Shown here in pieces: positions 37,638 to 46,321 of a stretch of 64,000 nt of DNA. The stretch spans positions 430,616-494,615 of the forward strand of contig JADKKK010000004.1 of the NCBI GenBank assembly GCA_016720545.1, written 5' to 3'. Origin of the DNA: Myxococcales bacterium. GTDB taxonomy: Bacteria; Myxococcota_A; Polyangia; Polyangiales; Polyangiaceae. The position numbers and the translations under genes were made by a program. The notes under the pieces were generated by a model. That model had not been told where the DNA came from. It saw only the letters and a program-made list of their open reading frames with translations, and made no database searches. Within the stretch, counting starts at the first letter, position 1. Each line of letters starts with the position of its first letter.

Positions 37638-37943
37638 TCAGTCGTCCACGGCCTGCACGCGCACCGTGCCGCCGCCGGCCTTCATCTTCGCGCAGCACGC
37701 CAGCCGGTGCTGGGGCGGCGCCTGGCCGAACGCGTCGAGCACGTCGAGCTCCTCGTCCTCGGGGGCCTCCAGCGACTCGGCGCCTTCGAGCACCTCGACC
37801 CGGCAGGTGCCGCAGCACGCGCTTCTGCACGAGAAGGGGACCGGCGCGGCGTGGTCGTCGCACATGTCCTGGATGGAGCCCCCCTGGGGGGCGGCGACGG
37901 TCAGGACGGGCTTGCCCTTTTTCTCGAAGACGACGGTCGGCAT
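37638..37943 (-). CDS. [2Fe-2S] plant-type ferredoxin
   Basis: 101-residue electron carrier. Cluster ligands are C39, C44, C47 and C83, in the order C-x4-C-x2-C...C of the plant/adrenodoxin-type fold. Extra Cys at 43 and 84 sit next to ligands. The sequence is acidic, as expected for ferredoxins that dock on reductases. No partner reductase is adjacent, so the electron acceptor is unknown. The neighbouring minus-strand genes are a Cys-rich lipoprotein and a methyltransferase. Confidence 0.9.
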   Translation of the reverse strand: MPTVVFEKKGKPVLTVAAPQGGSIQDMCDDHAAPVPFSCRSACCGTCRVEVLEGAESLEAPEDEELDVLDAFGQAPPQHRLACCAKMKAGGGTVRVQAVDD

Positions 37944-37969
37944 GGCGCGGACTTATAGTCCCCCGCGGG

Positions 37970-39220
37970 TCACCTTGGAAGGGCTCGGCGCAGGAGGAGC
38001 GCGTGCTCGCGGCGCGGCGCGCGCTGGAACGCCGCGGCGGTGGGACCGTGGAAGTGGGGCCGCGATTGCGACGCCCGCGCCCACGGCTCGAGCTCGGGGA
38101 CGTCGAGCGTGGCCTCCGCCACGAGGTCGTCGGCGCGGAGCGCCTCGCCGCGTACCGCCGAGTCGGCCATGAGCAGCACCACGCGCCCGCCGGGCCGCGT
38201 GACCCGGACGAGCGCGCCGAAGAGGGCCCGAAGCTCTCCCAGCCAGGCCTCGCGGGCCTCGCGCGGCGTGCGCGAGGCGTAGGCGCGCCGAGAGCCGAGC
38301 TCGCGCTCCACGAAGCGCCGGGCCTCGCGCTGCGGCAGCCCCAGCCACCGGAGGCGGGCGACGTGATGGCTCGCGTAGTCGTACGTGGCGACATAGGGCG
38401 GCGAGGTGACCACCGCGTCGACGCTCGCCGTGGCGACGGTGTCGAGGGCGGTGGCGTCATCGACGGTGACCTTCACCTCGGCCCGCGGCCTCGGGACGCG
38501 CGCGTCGAGGGTCGCCAGGCGTTCGGCGAGCTCCTCGGTCTTTCGGGCGAAGAGCTTGGCCGTGTAGCCCGCCGCGAGGCGGCGTGGCGCGTGTGCGGCC
38601 GAGGTGTCGCCCTTCTGGCGGCTCACCTTGGTGAGCAGGCTCGAGAGCACCAGCATGAGCGCCTCGCGCGTCGATTTCTCCGCCGCGTCGATGCCCACGC
38701 GGAGCGAATCGAGCTCCAGCAACACGTGCGGATCGAAGAGCTCCACGTCCTCCTCGGGGTAGCGGGTAGACGACCCCACACGGAGCTTGCGCCGCTGGTC
38801 GGCGACGGCTCTCGCCCGGTTCGCCTCGGCGACCAGGAGCGCGCGCCCCTCGGCCGAGAGAGCGCGCACCTTCAGCCGCGAGAGGCGCGCCGCCAGCGGG
38901 TTCAAATCGGTGCCCACGGAGTGGCGGCGGGAGGCGAGCGCCTCGACGAGAACGGTGCCCGAGCCGCAGAAGGGATCGAGCACGCGCGCCCCTTCGTCGG
39001 CCGCGAGGGCCACCAGGCGCGCCGCGGTCGTGGGGTGCATACGTGCAGGATACACGTGAAAGCCGTGGACGTCGGCGCGCTCGGGTTCGTCGACGTCGTC
39101 GCCCGCGGGTCGCACGTCGAGGGCCTCGCCGAGCGCGCGCGCCGTGTCCGGTTCGCCGCCGAGCGTCACGTCCCCGCCCACGTGGGTGAGCGAGCGGCGC
39201 CCTGGAGGGGGCGCGGTCAC
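37970..39220 (-). CDS. DNA methyltransferase-like protein (SPPY type)
   Basis: 416 residues. AdoMet-dependent methyltransferase with the DPFCGSGT motif I at 82-89 and SPPY at 273-276; this catalytic tetrapeptide usually marks N4-cytosine methylation, although related RNA enzymes use similar motifs. The order (motif I before motif IV) and the wide gap between them fit a gamma-type or TRM-like layout. A GFHVYPARMHP stretch precedes motif I. No restriction gene is adjacent, so it looks like an orphan methyltransferase. It begins with a GTG overlapping the stop of the zinc-ribbon gene (GTGA). Confidence 0.75.
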   Translation of the reverse strand: MTAPPPGRRSLTHVGGDVTLGGEPDTARALGEALDVRPAGDDVDEPERADVHGFHVYPARMHPTTAARLVALAADEGARVLDPFCGSGTVLVEALASRRHSVGTDLNPLAARLSRLKVRALSAEGRALLVAEANRARAVADQRRKLRVGSSTRYPEEDVELFDPHVLLELDSLRVGIDAAEKSTREALMLVLSSLLTKVSRQKGDTSAAHAPRRLAAGYTAKLFARKTEELAERLATLDARVPRPRAEVKVTVDDATALDTVATASVDAVVTSPPYVATYDYASHHVARLRWLGLPQREARRFVERELGSRRAYASRTPREAREAWLGELRALFGALVRVTRPGGRVVLLMADSAVRGEALRADDLVAEATLDVPELEPWARASQSRPHFHGPTAAAFQRAPRREHALLLRRALPR

Positions 39221-39924
39221 GGATCGCCCGCGCGCTTTCGCCGTTCCTGCGCGCGTTCCGCCTCGGCGAGCCGAGCGTCGAAGTCCTCGAGCTCGCTCGA
39301 GCTGTCGTCATCCGCTTGGCCCACGCGGTAGCGCACGTCGCCCGACGCGTCGACCTCGATGCGCGTGGGGTGCTCGGCCGCGAGCGCGACGAGCTCGCTC
39401 TCCGCGACCGACTCGTCGATCGAGAGCAGGCCCGCCAGCTCGTTCGCCGTGGCGCTCCCGCCGGTGCCGGCGTAGTCGCGAATGGCGAGCGCGTAGGCGC
39501 GGTTGAGGGCGGCCTCGGCGCTCTTGGTCGCGCCGCCTCGCGCGCGCAGGAGGAACCCGAACGACACCCACGCGGCGATGAGCGTGAGCGCCTTCACCGG
39601 CGTCATGCTGGAAGCGAGCGCGAGGAGTGTTCCCAGCGTGTAGAGGGCACCCGCGATGAAGACCATGGGCGAGCGGCTCGGCGGCTTTGCGGCCCGAAGC
39701 GCCACCCGTGAGGCCTCGAGCCGCACCGGGTCGGAGATGGGGAGGGGGAGCTTCGGCCCCTTGCAGGCCGCGCAGACCCAACGGAGCGTGGGGTGGGGCT
39801 CGACCCGGGTGAGCCCCCGGCAGTGCGGACACACGTGGCCTTCGCCCTGGACGGCGCCGCAGCCGGGGCAGGCGCCGGGGATCGTGCGGTTCGCTCCGCA
39901 CGCGGGGCAGGGGGGGACGTTCAT
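39217..39924 (-). CDS. Zinc-ribbon membrane protein
   Basis: 235 residues. The N-terminus has several Cys pairs (CPACG, CPGCG, CPHC, CAAC), giving two probable zinc ribbons. Two hydrophobic segments follow at about residues 92-112 and 115-133. The C-terminal half has a winged-helix-like stretch (ATANELAGLLSID) and an acidic tail. Function is unknown. Its stop overlaps the start of the methyltransferase, so the two are likely co-translated. The ATG at 39924 begins the zinc-ribbon block; upstream frame sequence is short and unlike it. Confidence 0.7.
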   Translation of the reverse strand: MNVPPCPACGANRTIPGACPGCGAVQGEGHVCPHCRGLTRVEPHPTLRWVCAACKGPKLPLPISDPVRLEASRVALRAAKPPSRSPMVFIAGALYTLGTLLALASSMTPVKALTLIAAWVSFGFLLRARGGATKSAEAALNRAYALAIRDYAGTGGSATANELAGLLSIDESVAESELVALAAEHPTRIEVDASGDVRYRVGQADDDSSSELEDFDARLAEAERAQERRKRAGDP

Positions 39925-40106
39925 GCCGCACTCCCTTTGGTCGTTTGGCGTAGGCACGCCGCTCGCCTGCGGCTCGCTTGCGTGTTCACGGCGGCACCTC
40001 GCCCACGGATCGGGGCCGCCATCGACCTGCGTTCGCGGCTCTGGGGCTCCCTTCGAGGTTCACGCGGACACGATAGCCCGCGCCGCCAGGCGGCGGGCCG
40101 GAATCC

Positions 40107-40844
40107 TCAGGGCTTCACGACGGTGGTGCCCGGCGGCGGCTCGAACACGAACTTGGTGGCGACCACGGGGCGGTTGACCTGCACCTCGGTGAACACGAAG
40201 CTGTTCTTGTTGCCCTGCGCGTCGAGGATGAGCACGCGGCGAATTTGCGAGGTGGCGGTGTCCACGTAGAACAGCACCTTCGTGTAGGCGGGGGTGGGGG
40301 TCTTCGGCGTGCCCACGAGCACCGTGCCGCCCGCGAACTTCATGTCGCCGCCCGCGAAGGCCTGAAAGTTGAAGGCGTCGGACAGCTTGCCGCGGCCGAG
40401 CAGGAACGACAGCGCCGCGGGGTACTGGGCGCCGCTCTGGGCGCCGCTGACCTGCTGCTCGAACATTTGCTTGTTGTCGGCCTCGTAGACCCGCACCGTC
40501 GTGCCGTTCGAGACGACGCGGTTGCCGGCGGGGGTGGAGTACTCCCAGGCCATCTTGCCGGGCTTCTCGAAGAAGACCACGCCGGCCGAAGCGCGCTTCG
40601 TGTTGTAGGCCTTGACCGTGAACTCCTGGTTGAAGCGCGCGGTGAACGTGCGCGACTGGTCGTAGAAGGCCTGCACCTTGGTGACGACGTCCTCCGCGAC
40701 CTTCGCGTCGAGCGGCGCGGGCTCGGCGGCGCTCGCGGGCTTCGACGGCGCCGCGACGGCGCCCAGCGTGGCCAGCCCGAGGGCGAGCGCGAAGGTGGTG
40801 GCGAGGGAGCGGCGGCGGACGTGGAGCTGAGTCGGGCGGGACAT
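40107..40844 (-). CDS. lolA: LolA-like outer-membrane lipoprotein carrier
   Basis: 245 residues. A signal peptide (about residues 1-37, ending ASA) precedes a LolA domain of half-barrel strands. LolA carries lipoproteins from the LolCDE exporter across the periplasm to LolB or the outer membrane. Recognisable pieces are FNQEFTVKAYNTKRASAG, the GVVFFEKPGKMAWEY strand and the TEVQVNRPV strand. The many lipoprotein genes nearby make a full Lol route expected. LolCDE is not in this window. The ATG at 40844 starts the signal peptide. Confidence 0.85.
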   Translation of the reverse strand: MSRPTQLHVRRRSLATTFALALGLATLGAVAAPSKPASAAEPAPLDAKVAEDVVTKVQAFYDQSRTFTARFNQEFTVKAYNTKRASAGVVFFEKPGKMAWEYSTPAGNRVVSNGTTVRVYEADNKQMFEQQVSGAQSGAQYPAALSFLLGRGKLSDAFNFQAFAGGDMKFAGGTVLVGTPKTPTPAYTKVLFYVDTATSQIRRVLILDAQGNKNSFVFTEVQVNRPVVATKFVFEPPPGTTVVKP

Positions 40845-41013
40845 GGCGGGGTTCTCCAAGGCAGAGACGAAACGGGCGAGTCGCGCGAAGCTTACGGATT
40901 TTTCTGCGGTTCGCGAGCGCCGGGGAGGGGCAGCCGAAGGCGGGGACGACCGGGGGATGCGGCGCTCGATGGCAGGTTGGACGGCCGTCCACGCGAAAGG
41001 GTTCACTTGGGGC

Positions 41014-41574
41014 TCACTTCGCCCGTAAAGAAGCCTGTCTTCGAGGGCGCGGGGCGGGTCGCGCGGGGGGGCCGAGGCGCGCGGCGAGGGGGGCTCGCTG
41101 GAGGTGCGTGAGGGCCACGGCGAGCGCGTCGGCCGCGTCGGCCGGGGGCAGCGCCGGCAGCGACAGGATGAGGCGCACCATCTGGGCGACCTGGTCCTTC
41201 TCGGCGCGGCCGCCCCCGGCGACCGTCGATTTCACGCGGGCGGGCGGGTACTCCCCCGTGGGGAGGCCGGCGCGGGCGCACACGAGGAGCGCCACGCCGC
41301 GGGCGTGCCCAAGCTTCGCGGCGGCCGACGGATCGCGCGCGAAGAAGAGCGACTCGATCGCGCACTCGTTCGGCGCGTGGGCGGAGAGCACCTCGATCAG
41401 CCCTTCTTCGATGCGCACCAGGCGCTCGCCGAGGGGGAGCGCCTCGCCCGGCGAGATGACCCCGTGCGCGACGTGCCGCAGGCGCACGCCCACCCGTTCG
41501 GCCAGACCCCAGCCGAAATGGCGCGTGCCGGGGTCGAGCCCCAGCACCCGCAGCGCGCCGGACGGCCCGCTCAC
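41014..41574 (-). CDS. ruvC: Crossover junction endodeoxyribonuclease RuvC
   Basis: 186-residue Holliday-junction resolvase that acts with RuvAB during recombinational repair. The four acidic catalytic residues are present: D14 (LGLDPG), E74 (AIESLFF), D146 and D149 (ADAADALAVAL). The start is a GTG that overlaps the yebC stop (GTGA), so the two are translationally coupled. The yebC-ruvC order is common in bacteria. The C-terminus is a basic Pro/Arg-rich tail. RuvA and RuvB are not nearby. Confidence 0.94.
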   Translation of the reverse strand: MSGPSGALRVLGLDPGTRHFGWGLAERVGVRLRHVAHGVISPGEALPLGERLVRIEEGLIEVLSAHAPNECAIESLFFARDPSAAAKLGHARGVALLVCARAGLPTGEYPPARVKSTVAGGGRAEKDQVAQMVRLILSLPALPPADAADALAVALTHLQRAPLAARLGPPARPAPRPRRQASLRAK

Positions 41575-42317
41575 GCGAGGCTCTGGAGCTCCTCGTCGGA
41601 GATGTCGAAGTCGGCGAAGACGTTCTGAACGTCGTCGTGGTCGTCGAGCGCCTCGGCGAGGTTCATGGCGACCTCGGCGTCGCGGCCGGTGAGCGGCTTC
41701 TTCGCCTTGGGGAGGTACGCGAGCGAGGCGTTCTTGGTCTTCAGGCCCGCGGCCTCCAGCGCGTCGTTGATCGTAGAGAGCACCTCGGGGGGCGTGGTGA
41801 TGTGCCACTCCTCTTCGAGGTCGGCGTAGTCGTCGGCGCCCGCGCCGACGGCGATTTCCATGAGCTGGTCCTCCGTGGCGTCGGGCTTGTCGAGCGTGAT
41901 GACGCCCTTGCGCTCGAACGCCCAAGCGGCCGCCCCGGCGCCGCCGAGCACGCCGTTGTTCTTCTCGAAGATCTTGCGGAGCTCCGCCACGGTGCGGTTG
42001 CGGTTGTCGGTCATGCCCTCGACGAGGAACAGCGTCCCGCCAGGGCCGGTGCCCTCGTAGAGCACCTCGTCGTACGAGGCGCCCTCGAGCTCGCCCGTGC
42101 CTCGCTTGACGGCGCGGGTGATCGTGTCCCCGGGCATCGACTGGTTCTTCGCGTCCGAGATCGCCTTGCGCAGGCGCGGGTTGCCTCCTGCGTCACCGCC
42201 GCCCATGCGGGCGGCCACCGTGAGCTCCTTGATGAGCTTCGTGAAGAGCTTGCCGCGCTTCGCGTCGGCGGCGCCCTTCTTGTGCTTGATTGTCGCCCAT
42301 TTCGAATGCCCGCTCAT
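41571..42317 (-). CDS. yebC: YebC/PmpR-family protein
   Basis: 248 residues, typical length. It opens with the diagnostic SGHSKWATIKHKKG and includes KLIKELTVAAR, the YEGTGPGGTLFLVE segment and the acidic C-terminal DFDISDEEL. Members were described as transcription regulators (PmpR); some recent work links relatives to translation. The gene is in the common yebC-ruvC arrangement. The ATG is preceded by a plausible ribosome site. Confidence 0.95.
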   Translation of the reverse strand: MSGHSKWATIKHKKGAADAKRGKLFTKLIKELTVAARMGGGDAGGNPRLRKAISDAKNQSMPGDTITRAVKRGTGELEGASYDEVLYEGTGPGGTLFLVEGMTDNRNRTVAELRKIFEKNNGVLGGAGAAAWAFERKGVITLDKPDATEDQLMEIAVGAGADDYADLEEEWHITTPPEVLSTINDALEAAGLKTKNASLAYLPKAKKPLTGRDAEVAMNLAEALDDHDDVQNVFADFDISDEELQSLA

Positions 42318-42454
42318 CCCGTCGACCCTCGCTGCCGCCGGCGACGCGCGTATTCATGCACTCTGCACGCTTGCGCGGCGGCGTGGGGACGATGTAGCCC
42401 AATCTGCGAGCGTCGTCACGTCCGGTCAACACGCCGCTGGCGCTGCCGCTCGCG

Positions 42455-45400
42455 CTACTTGCGCGGCGCGGACGAGGTGGGCGCCGGCGATGTGGGCGAA
42501 CCGGGGGGCGCGACACGGAGGCTCGCGAGGAAGCTGTCGTCGGTGCGCCGCGCGTCGAGGGCGAACGCGTCGTAGCGCTCGCGTGCGACGGTCCCGGTGG
42601 GGAGGCCGAGGGTGAACTCCTCTTCGACGACCGGGCCTTCGACGCGCGTGGAGCGCGCCGCCTCGAGCTCCTTCGAGCGCAGCTCGAACGGACCTGGCTG
42701 GCGCACGAGCCGCGCGCCGGCCGGGAGCTCGACGCGTCTTCGCACCCGGTATTGCACGGCGCGGTCGATCGCGAAGGCGCCCTCGCGGCCGCTCTGGGTC
42801 ACGTAGAGATTGCCGAGGGACGACACCCACGGGCGCGGGTAGACGATGTGGACCGGATCGAGGCCCGGCAGCGCCCAGGTGCCGCCCGCCTCCGGCTGGG
42901 CGTAGCTGCCCACCGTGAGGTCGGCGCGGATGGCGACCTCCCAGCTGCCCTCGCGCGACGACAGCTCGACCTTGTCGACGCTGGCGAACGGGACCCACGC
43001 GAGCGCGATGCTCTGCAGGGCGCGCTGTCGCTCGGTGCCGACCACGCGCTCGAAGGTCTCGGCGAGCTGCTGGGCGGGGCGCCCGCGCACGAGCACGGTG
43101 AGGCTCCCGCGGGCGTTTCCCGCGGCGTCGAGGGACAGCCGCAGGTCGACCTCGTCGCGCTCGGCCCGCGCGTCGAAGCTCGGGAGCGGCGCGACCTGTC
43201 CTGTGGGGAGCAGGGCGCTGCGCCCGCGGAGCTCGGGGGACACCCGCCCGGCGGGGAGCGGCGGACCCTGGACGTCGGCGTCGACCACGAGGTCCTCGCG
43301 CGTGGCCTTCCCGGCCGCGTCGGTCGACGTGAGGTGGACGAGCGCCAGCGGATGCGTGAAGCGGCCGAGATGCGGCGGGAACGCGGGATCGGCGCTGAAA
43401 GGGCCGTCTTCTGCGACGAGGATGTCGGCGGAGACGCCGAGCTCGCGGAGCGCCCGGACGACGAGCCATGTGCGGCTCCCCTCGTGACGGGTGAGCATGG
43501 TGCGCGCGGTCTGCGTGACGAACGCGTCGGTGCGCCCCAGCTCGTAGTCGCTCAGCGTCGAGGGTGAAGAGACCTTCAGCGCCTTGCCGGAGGCGGCCAC
43601 GATCGCGTCGACGAGCGGGCGCCCAACGAGCAGCTTGCCGTCTCTCGTGGCGGCCTCGCGGATCCACGCGGAGACCTCGCGCGACCCGTGGTCGTCGAGC
43701 GACGCGACCGTGTCGGCGAGCCCCGCCGCCAGGTCGGACCAGCGCGAGGTCGAGAAGCTCACGTTGCAGCTCCGGTCCATCTTCGGGGTGCCGTCCTCGA
43801 AGCGCCGCGCGCCGCGGTTCTCCACGGTGAAGCGAAGCACGCGCGTGGCGCCTTCGCGTCGCTCCTCTGCTTTGCCGAGCAGCGGGTGGCTCCAGAGGGC
43901 GCCGGGCTTCGCGACGGGGAGTCTGAGCTCCACGCGCGCGTTCGCGACCGCCGTACGGTCGGGCAGGAGGTCGGGCGTGTCGAAGGCGACGTCGCCGTGG
44001 TCGTTGGGGAGCGCGTACCCCGCGTAGATGGCCTCCACAGCGTCGCCGGCCTCGAGCTGCGACAAGTCGGCGTGGGCCTGTGAGGCGCGCGGGGTCGCGT
44101 CGGGAGTGAGTATCCTCCCGTCTTTCTTGAAGATTCTCCTGCGCAGGACGCGGCTCGTCGATCGGCCGGTGAGCGAGGGCGCGCTCGCCTGCGCGTGCGA
44201 CTCGACGTCGGCGGTGCCCGTGAGACGACGTACGTCGAAGAGGACATACGAGAGCAGCCCTTCTGGCGAGACTGCGTAGCGCTCCTCGTGGGCGAGCACG
44301 GCGGTGGCCGCGGAGGCGAGGGCGGGGTTCGCGCGGTCCGCCGTGGTGACTCGCTCAGCCACGCCGTCGAAGGCGGCGAGCACGTCGATCCCGCGCGCGG
44401 TGAGCACCGCGGGGAGCGCGCCGGGCGCGTCGCCGGCGACGAGCGCGCGCTCGAGCACCGCCTCGTTGGTCGCGCCCGGGTGCGTGGCGTGGAAGAGTGA
44501 GAGCGTCCGCTCGCCTGGCGGGAGTGACTCGTAGAGGCGAGCGGCCTCGGCGAGGGCGCCGCGGCCGAGGGCGTCGCGCACCGAGCCGCTCGCAAAGAAC
44601 GTGGGCGACCCGTAGAGACGTCGGAGCCGGCCGAGCTCGGCCTCCGCCCCTGCGGCGTCGCCCGCGCTGCGCTTCTCGCTGTAGCAGCGCGCGTTGGTGT
44701 GGTCGCGCGGCGGGCTCGCGTCGCATTCGAAGGCGAGGGCGTCGGCGCCACGGCGGGGGCTCGACTCGCGCTCGACGGCCTCGCCGAGCACCGTGCCGGC
44801 GAGGTTCGCGCGCGCGCGCCCGCGGGCGCTCGCCGCGCGGTCGTAGAGCTCGGCCCGGCCGGCCTCGATCGCCTCGTAGGCGTCGAGGACGGACGCGTTC
44901 GCGCCCTTCACCGCCCCGCGCCGCGCGTCGAGCTCACGCAGCGCGACGATGCGCGACTCGCCCTCGCCGCGTCGCTGCCCGGCGAGCGACGCGAGCTCGA
45001 GCGCGGCCTCCCAGCTCCCGCGCTCCCGGTCGAACGCGCGCTCGTACGCACCGCGAGCGCGCTCGATGGCGTGCACCGGCTCGAGGTCCGTGACCATCCG
45101 CGCGGCCCGCGCTGTCGCGAGGGCCAGGGCCGGGTCGTCGGGCGAGAGCGCGCTCGCGGCGGTGAGCCGCTCCTCGGCGGCGCGGTCGTGCCGCGCGGCC
45201 AGCTCGGCGAGGCCCGCCACGAGCTGGGCGCCCTCGTGCCCCTTCGCCTTCGCGACGGCCGGTGCGGCGACCGCGATCGCCTTCGTCGCGCGGGAGCTGG
45301 CGCGCTCGCCGGGACGAGGCGCGTGCGCGGCCAGCGGCGCGCCGTCGTCGCCCCACGCGTAGAGCTCGAGGGCGTCTTGGGCGCTGCCCTGGCCCACGCG

Positions 45401-46321
45401 CGCCACGAGCCGCAGGCGCCCGGGCGTGGCGGTGAGCTCCACGAGCTGGGTCGACTCGCCGGCGCCGAGGCCGAGCGGGCGCGAGAGGACCTCCTTGCCC
45501 CCCGCGCGCAGCGCGAGGGGGCTCCGGGTGATGAGCATCAGCCCGAGCCGGCCCGACTCCGGTACGGTGACGTCGACCACGACCTCGCGCATGCCGGGCT
45601 GGGCGGAGAGGGCGCCGAGCTCGAGGCGGCAGCCCGCGGCCGCCAGCGCCTCGGGCACGCCGACGCGCCCGTAGGGGCCGGGGCCCGTGGCCTTGTCGGG
45701 CATGGGCGCGTCGAACGCGTCGAGCGCGGTCGGGGCGCCGAGCTCCGAGAGTCGCGTGAACCGGCTCGGCCCGAGCACGGAGGCGGCGCGGAGGCAGGCG
45801 CTCGCTGCGCGGGTCTGCTCGGCGAGGGACACGTCGCCGCGCACCTGCGCGAGGTGCGTGCGCGCCTTGGCGACGAGCCCGGGCATGAACGGGCCGCGCG
45901 CCTTCTTGGAGAGCTCCGCGAGGCGCGCGTCGGTGCGTGCGCGCGGCGTGCGGAACGCGAGGGCCGTGCGCGCCGAGGGGAACGCCATGACGCCGCGATA
46001 GACGAGGGCGTCGAGGGCCGCGATCGTGACCGGCACCTGCCACGGATCGCCGTCGCTCGCCGCGACGCGATCGAGGGCGTCGAGCCAGGCGAGCTCCGCC
46101 GCGGCGGGGTCGGCCGTGAGCTCGGCGCGAGCGGCCTTCTCCGCGACCACGTACAGCGTGGGATCCTGTGTGGGGACCTTCGGGGCGGGGTCGCCGCAGC
46201 CGGCGAGCGTCGCGGAGAGCGCGGAGAGCGCAGAGAGCGCAGAGAGCGCAGAGAGCAGCCAAGGCGCGCTCGCGCCGCGCGCCCGGCGTGTGCGTGAAGA
46301 CGCAACGTTCACTCGCTTCAC
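42455..46321 (-). CDS. DUF3857/transglutaminase-like lipoprotein, catalytic Cys missing
   Basis: 1,288 residues. The GTG at 46321 overlaps the stop of its paralogue upstream (GTGA). The signal peptide contains repeated Leu-Ser-Ala triplets and ends in LAGC (lipobox). TPR-like helices follow, then a DUF3857-type beta domain from about residue 660 and a transglutaminase-core-like region. There the paralogue's REGDCDDKA is replaced by RHEGSRTWLV: the Cys and about three neighbours are absent, while a His (FTHPLAL) and an Asp (VVDADVQG) remain in matching places. It is therefore probably a non-catalytic partner. A final beta domain with PTGTVARERYDAF closes the protein. Confidence 0.78.
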   Translation of the reverse strand: MKRVNVASSRTRRARGASAPWLLSALSALSALSALSATLAGCGDPAPKVPTQDPTLYVVAEKAARAELTADPAAAELAWLDALDRVAASDGDPWQVPVTIAALDALVYRGVMAFPSARTALAFRTPRARTDARLAELSKKARGPFMPGLVAKARTHLAQVRGDVSLAEQTRAASACLRAASVLGPSRFTRLSELGAPTALDAFDAPMPDKATGPGPYGRVGVPEALAAAGCRLELGALSAQPGMREVVVDVTVPESGRLGLMLITRSPLALRAGGKEVLSRPLGLGAGESTQLVELTATPGRLRLVARVGQGSAQDALELYAWGDDGAPLAAHAPRPGERASSRATKAIAVAAPAVAKAKGHEGAQLVAGLAELAARHDRAAEERLTAASALSPDDPALALATARAARMVTDLEPVHAIERARGAYERAFDRERGSWEAALELASLAGQRRGEGESRIVALRELDARRGAVKGANASVLDAYEAIEAGRAELYDRAASARGRARANLAGTVLGEAVERESSPRRGADALAFECDASPPRDHTNARCYSEKRSAGDAAGAEAELGRLRRLYGSPTFFASGSVRDALGRGALAEAARLYESLPPGERTLSLFHATHPGATNEAVLERALVAGDAPGALPAVLTARGIDVLAAFDGVAERVTTADRANPALASAATAVLAHEERYAVSPEGLLSYVLFDVRRLTGTADVESHAQASAPSLTGRSTSRVLRRRIFKKDGRILTPDATPRASQAHADLSQLEAGDAVEAIYAGYALPNDHGDVAFDTPDLLPDRTAVANARVELRLPVAKPGALWSHPLLGKAEERREGATRVLRFTVENRGARRFEDGTPKMDRSCNVSFSTSRWSDLAAGLADTVASLDDHGSREVSAWIREAATRDGKLLVGRPLVDAIVAASGKALKVSSPSTLSDYELGRTDAFVTQTARTMLTRHEGSRTWLVVRALRELGVSADILVAEDGPFSADPAFPPHLGRFTHPLALVHLTSTDAAGKATREDLVVDADVQGPPLPAGRVSPELRGRSALLPTGQVAPLPSFDARAERDEVDLRLSLDAAGNARGSLTVLVRGRPAQQLAETFERVVGTERQRALQSIALAWVPFASVDKVELSSREGSWEVAIRADLTVGSYAQPEAGGTWALPGLDPVHIVYPRPWVSSLGNLYVTQSGREGAFAIDRAVQYRVRRRVELPAGARLVRQPGPFELRSKELEAARSTRVEGPVVEEEFTLGLPTGTVARERYDAFALDARRTDDSFLASLRVAPPGSPTSPAPTSSAPRK
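46208..46257. repeat. 9-bp tandem repeat (Leu-Ser-Ala)
   Basis: About five copies of a 9-bp unit (agagcgcag-like, with a few mismatches) encode the repeated Leu-Ser-Ala triplets inside the signal peptide of the DUF3857 lipoprotein. Copy-number change would alter the length of the hydrophobic core. Confidence 0.8.

Noticed and set aside
37970..39220. Restriction-modification system
   Set aside because: No restriction endonuclease-like gene is adjacent on either side; only the methyltransferase is seen.
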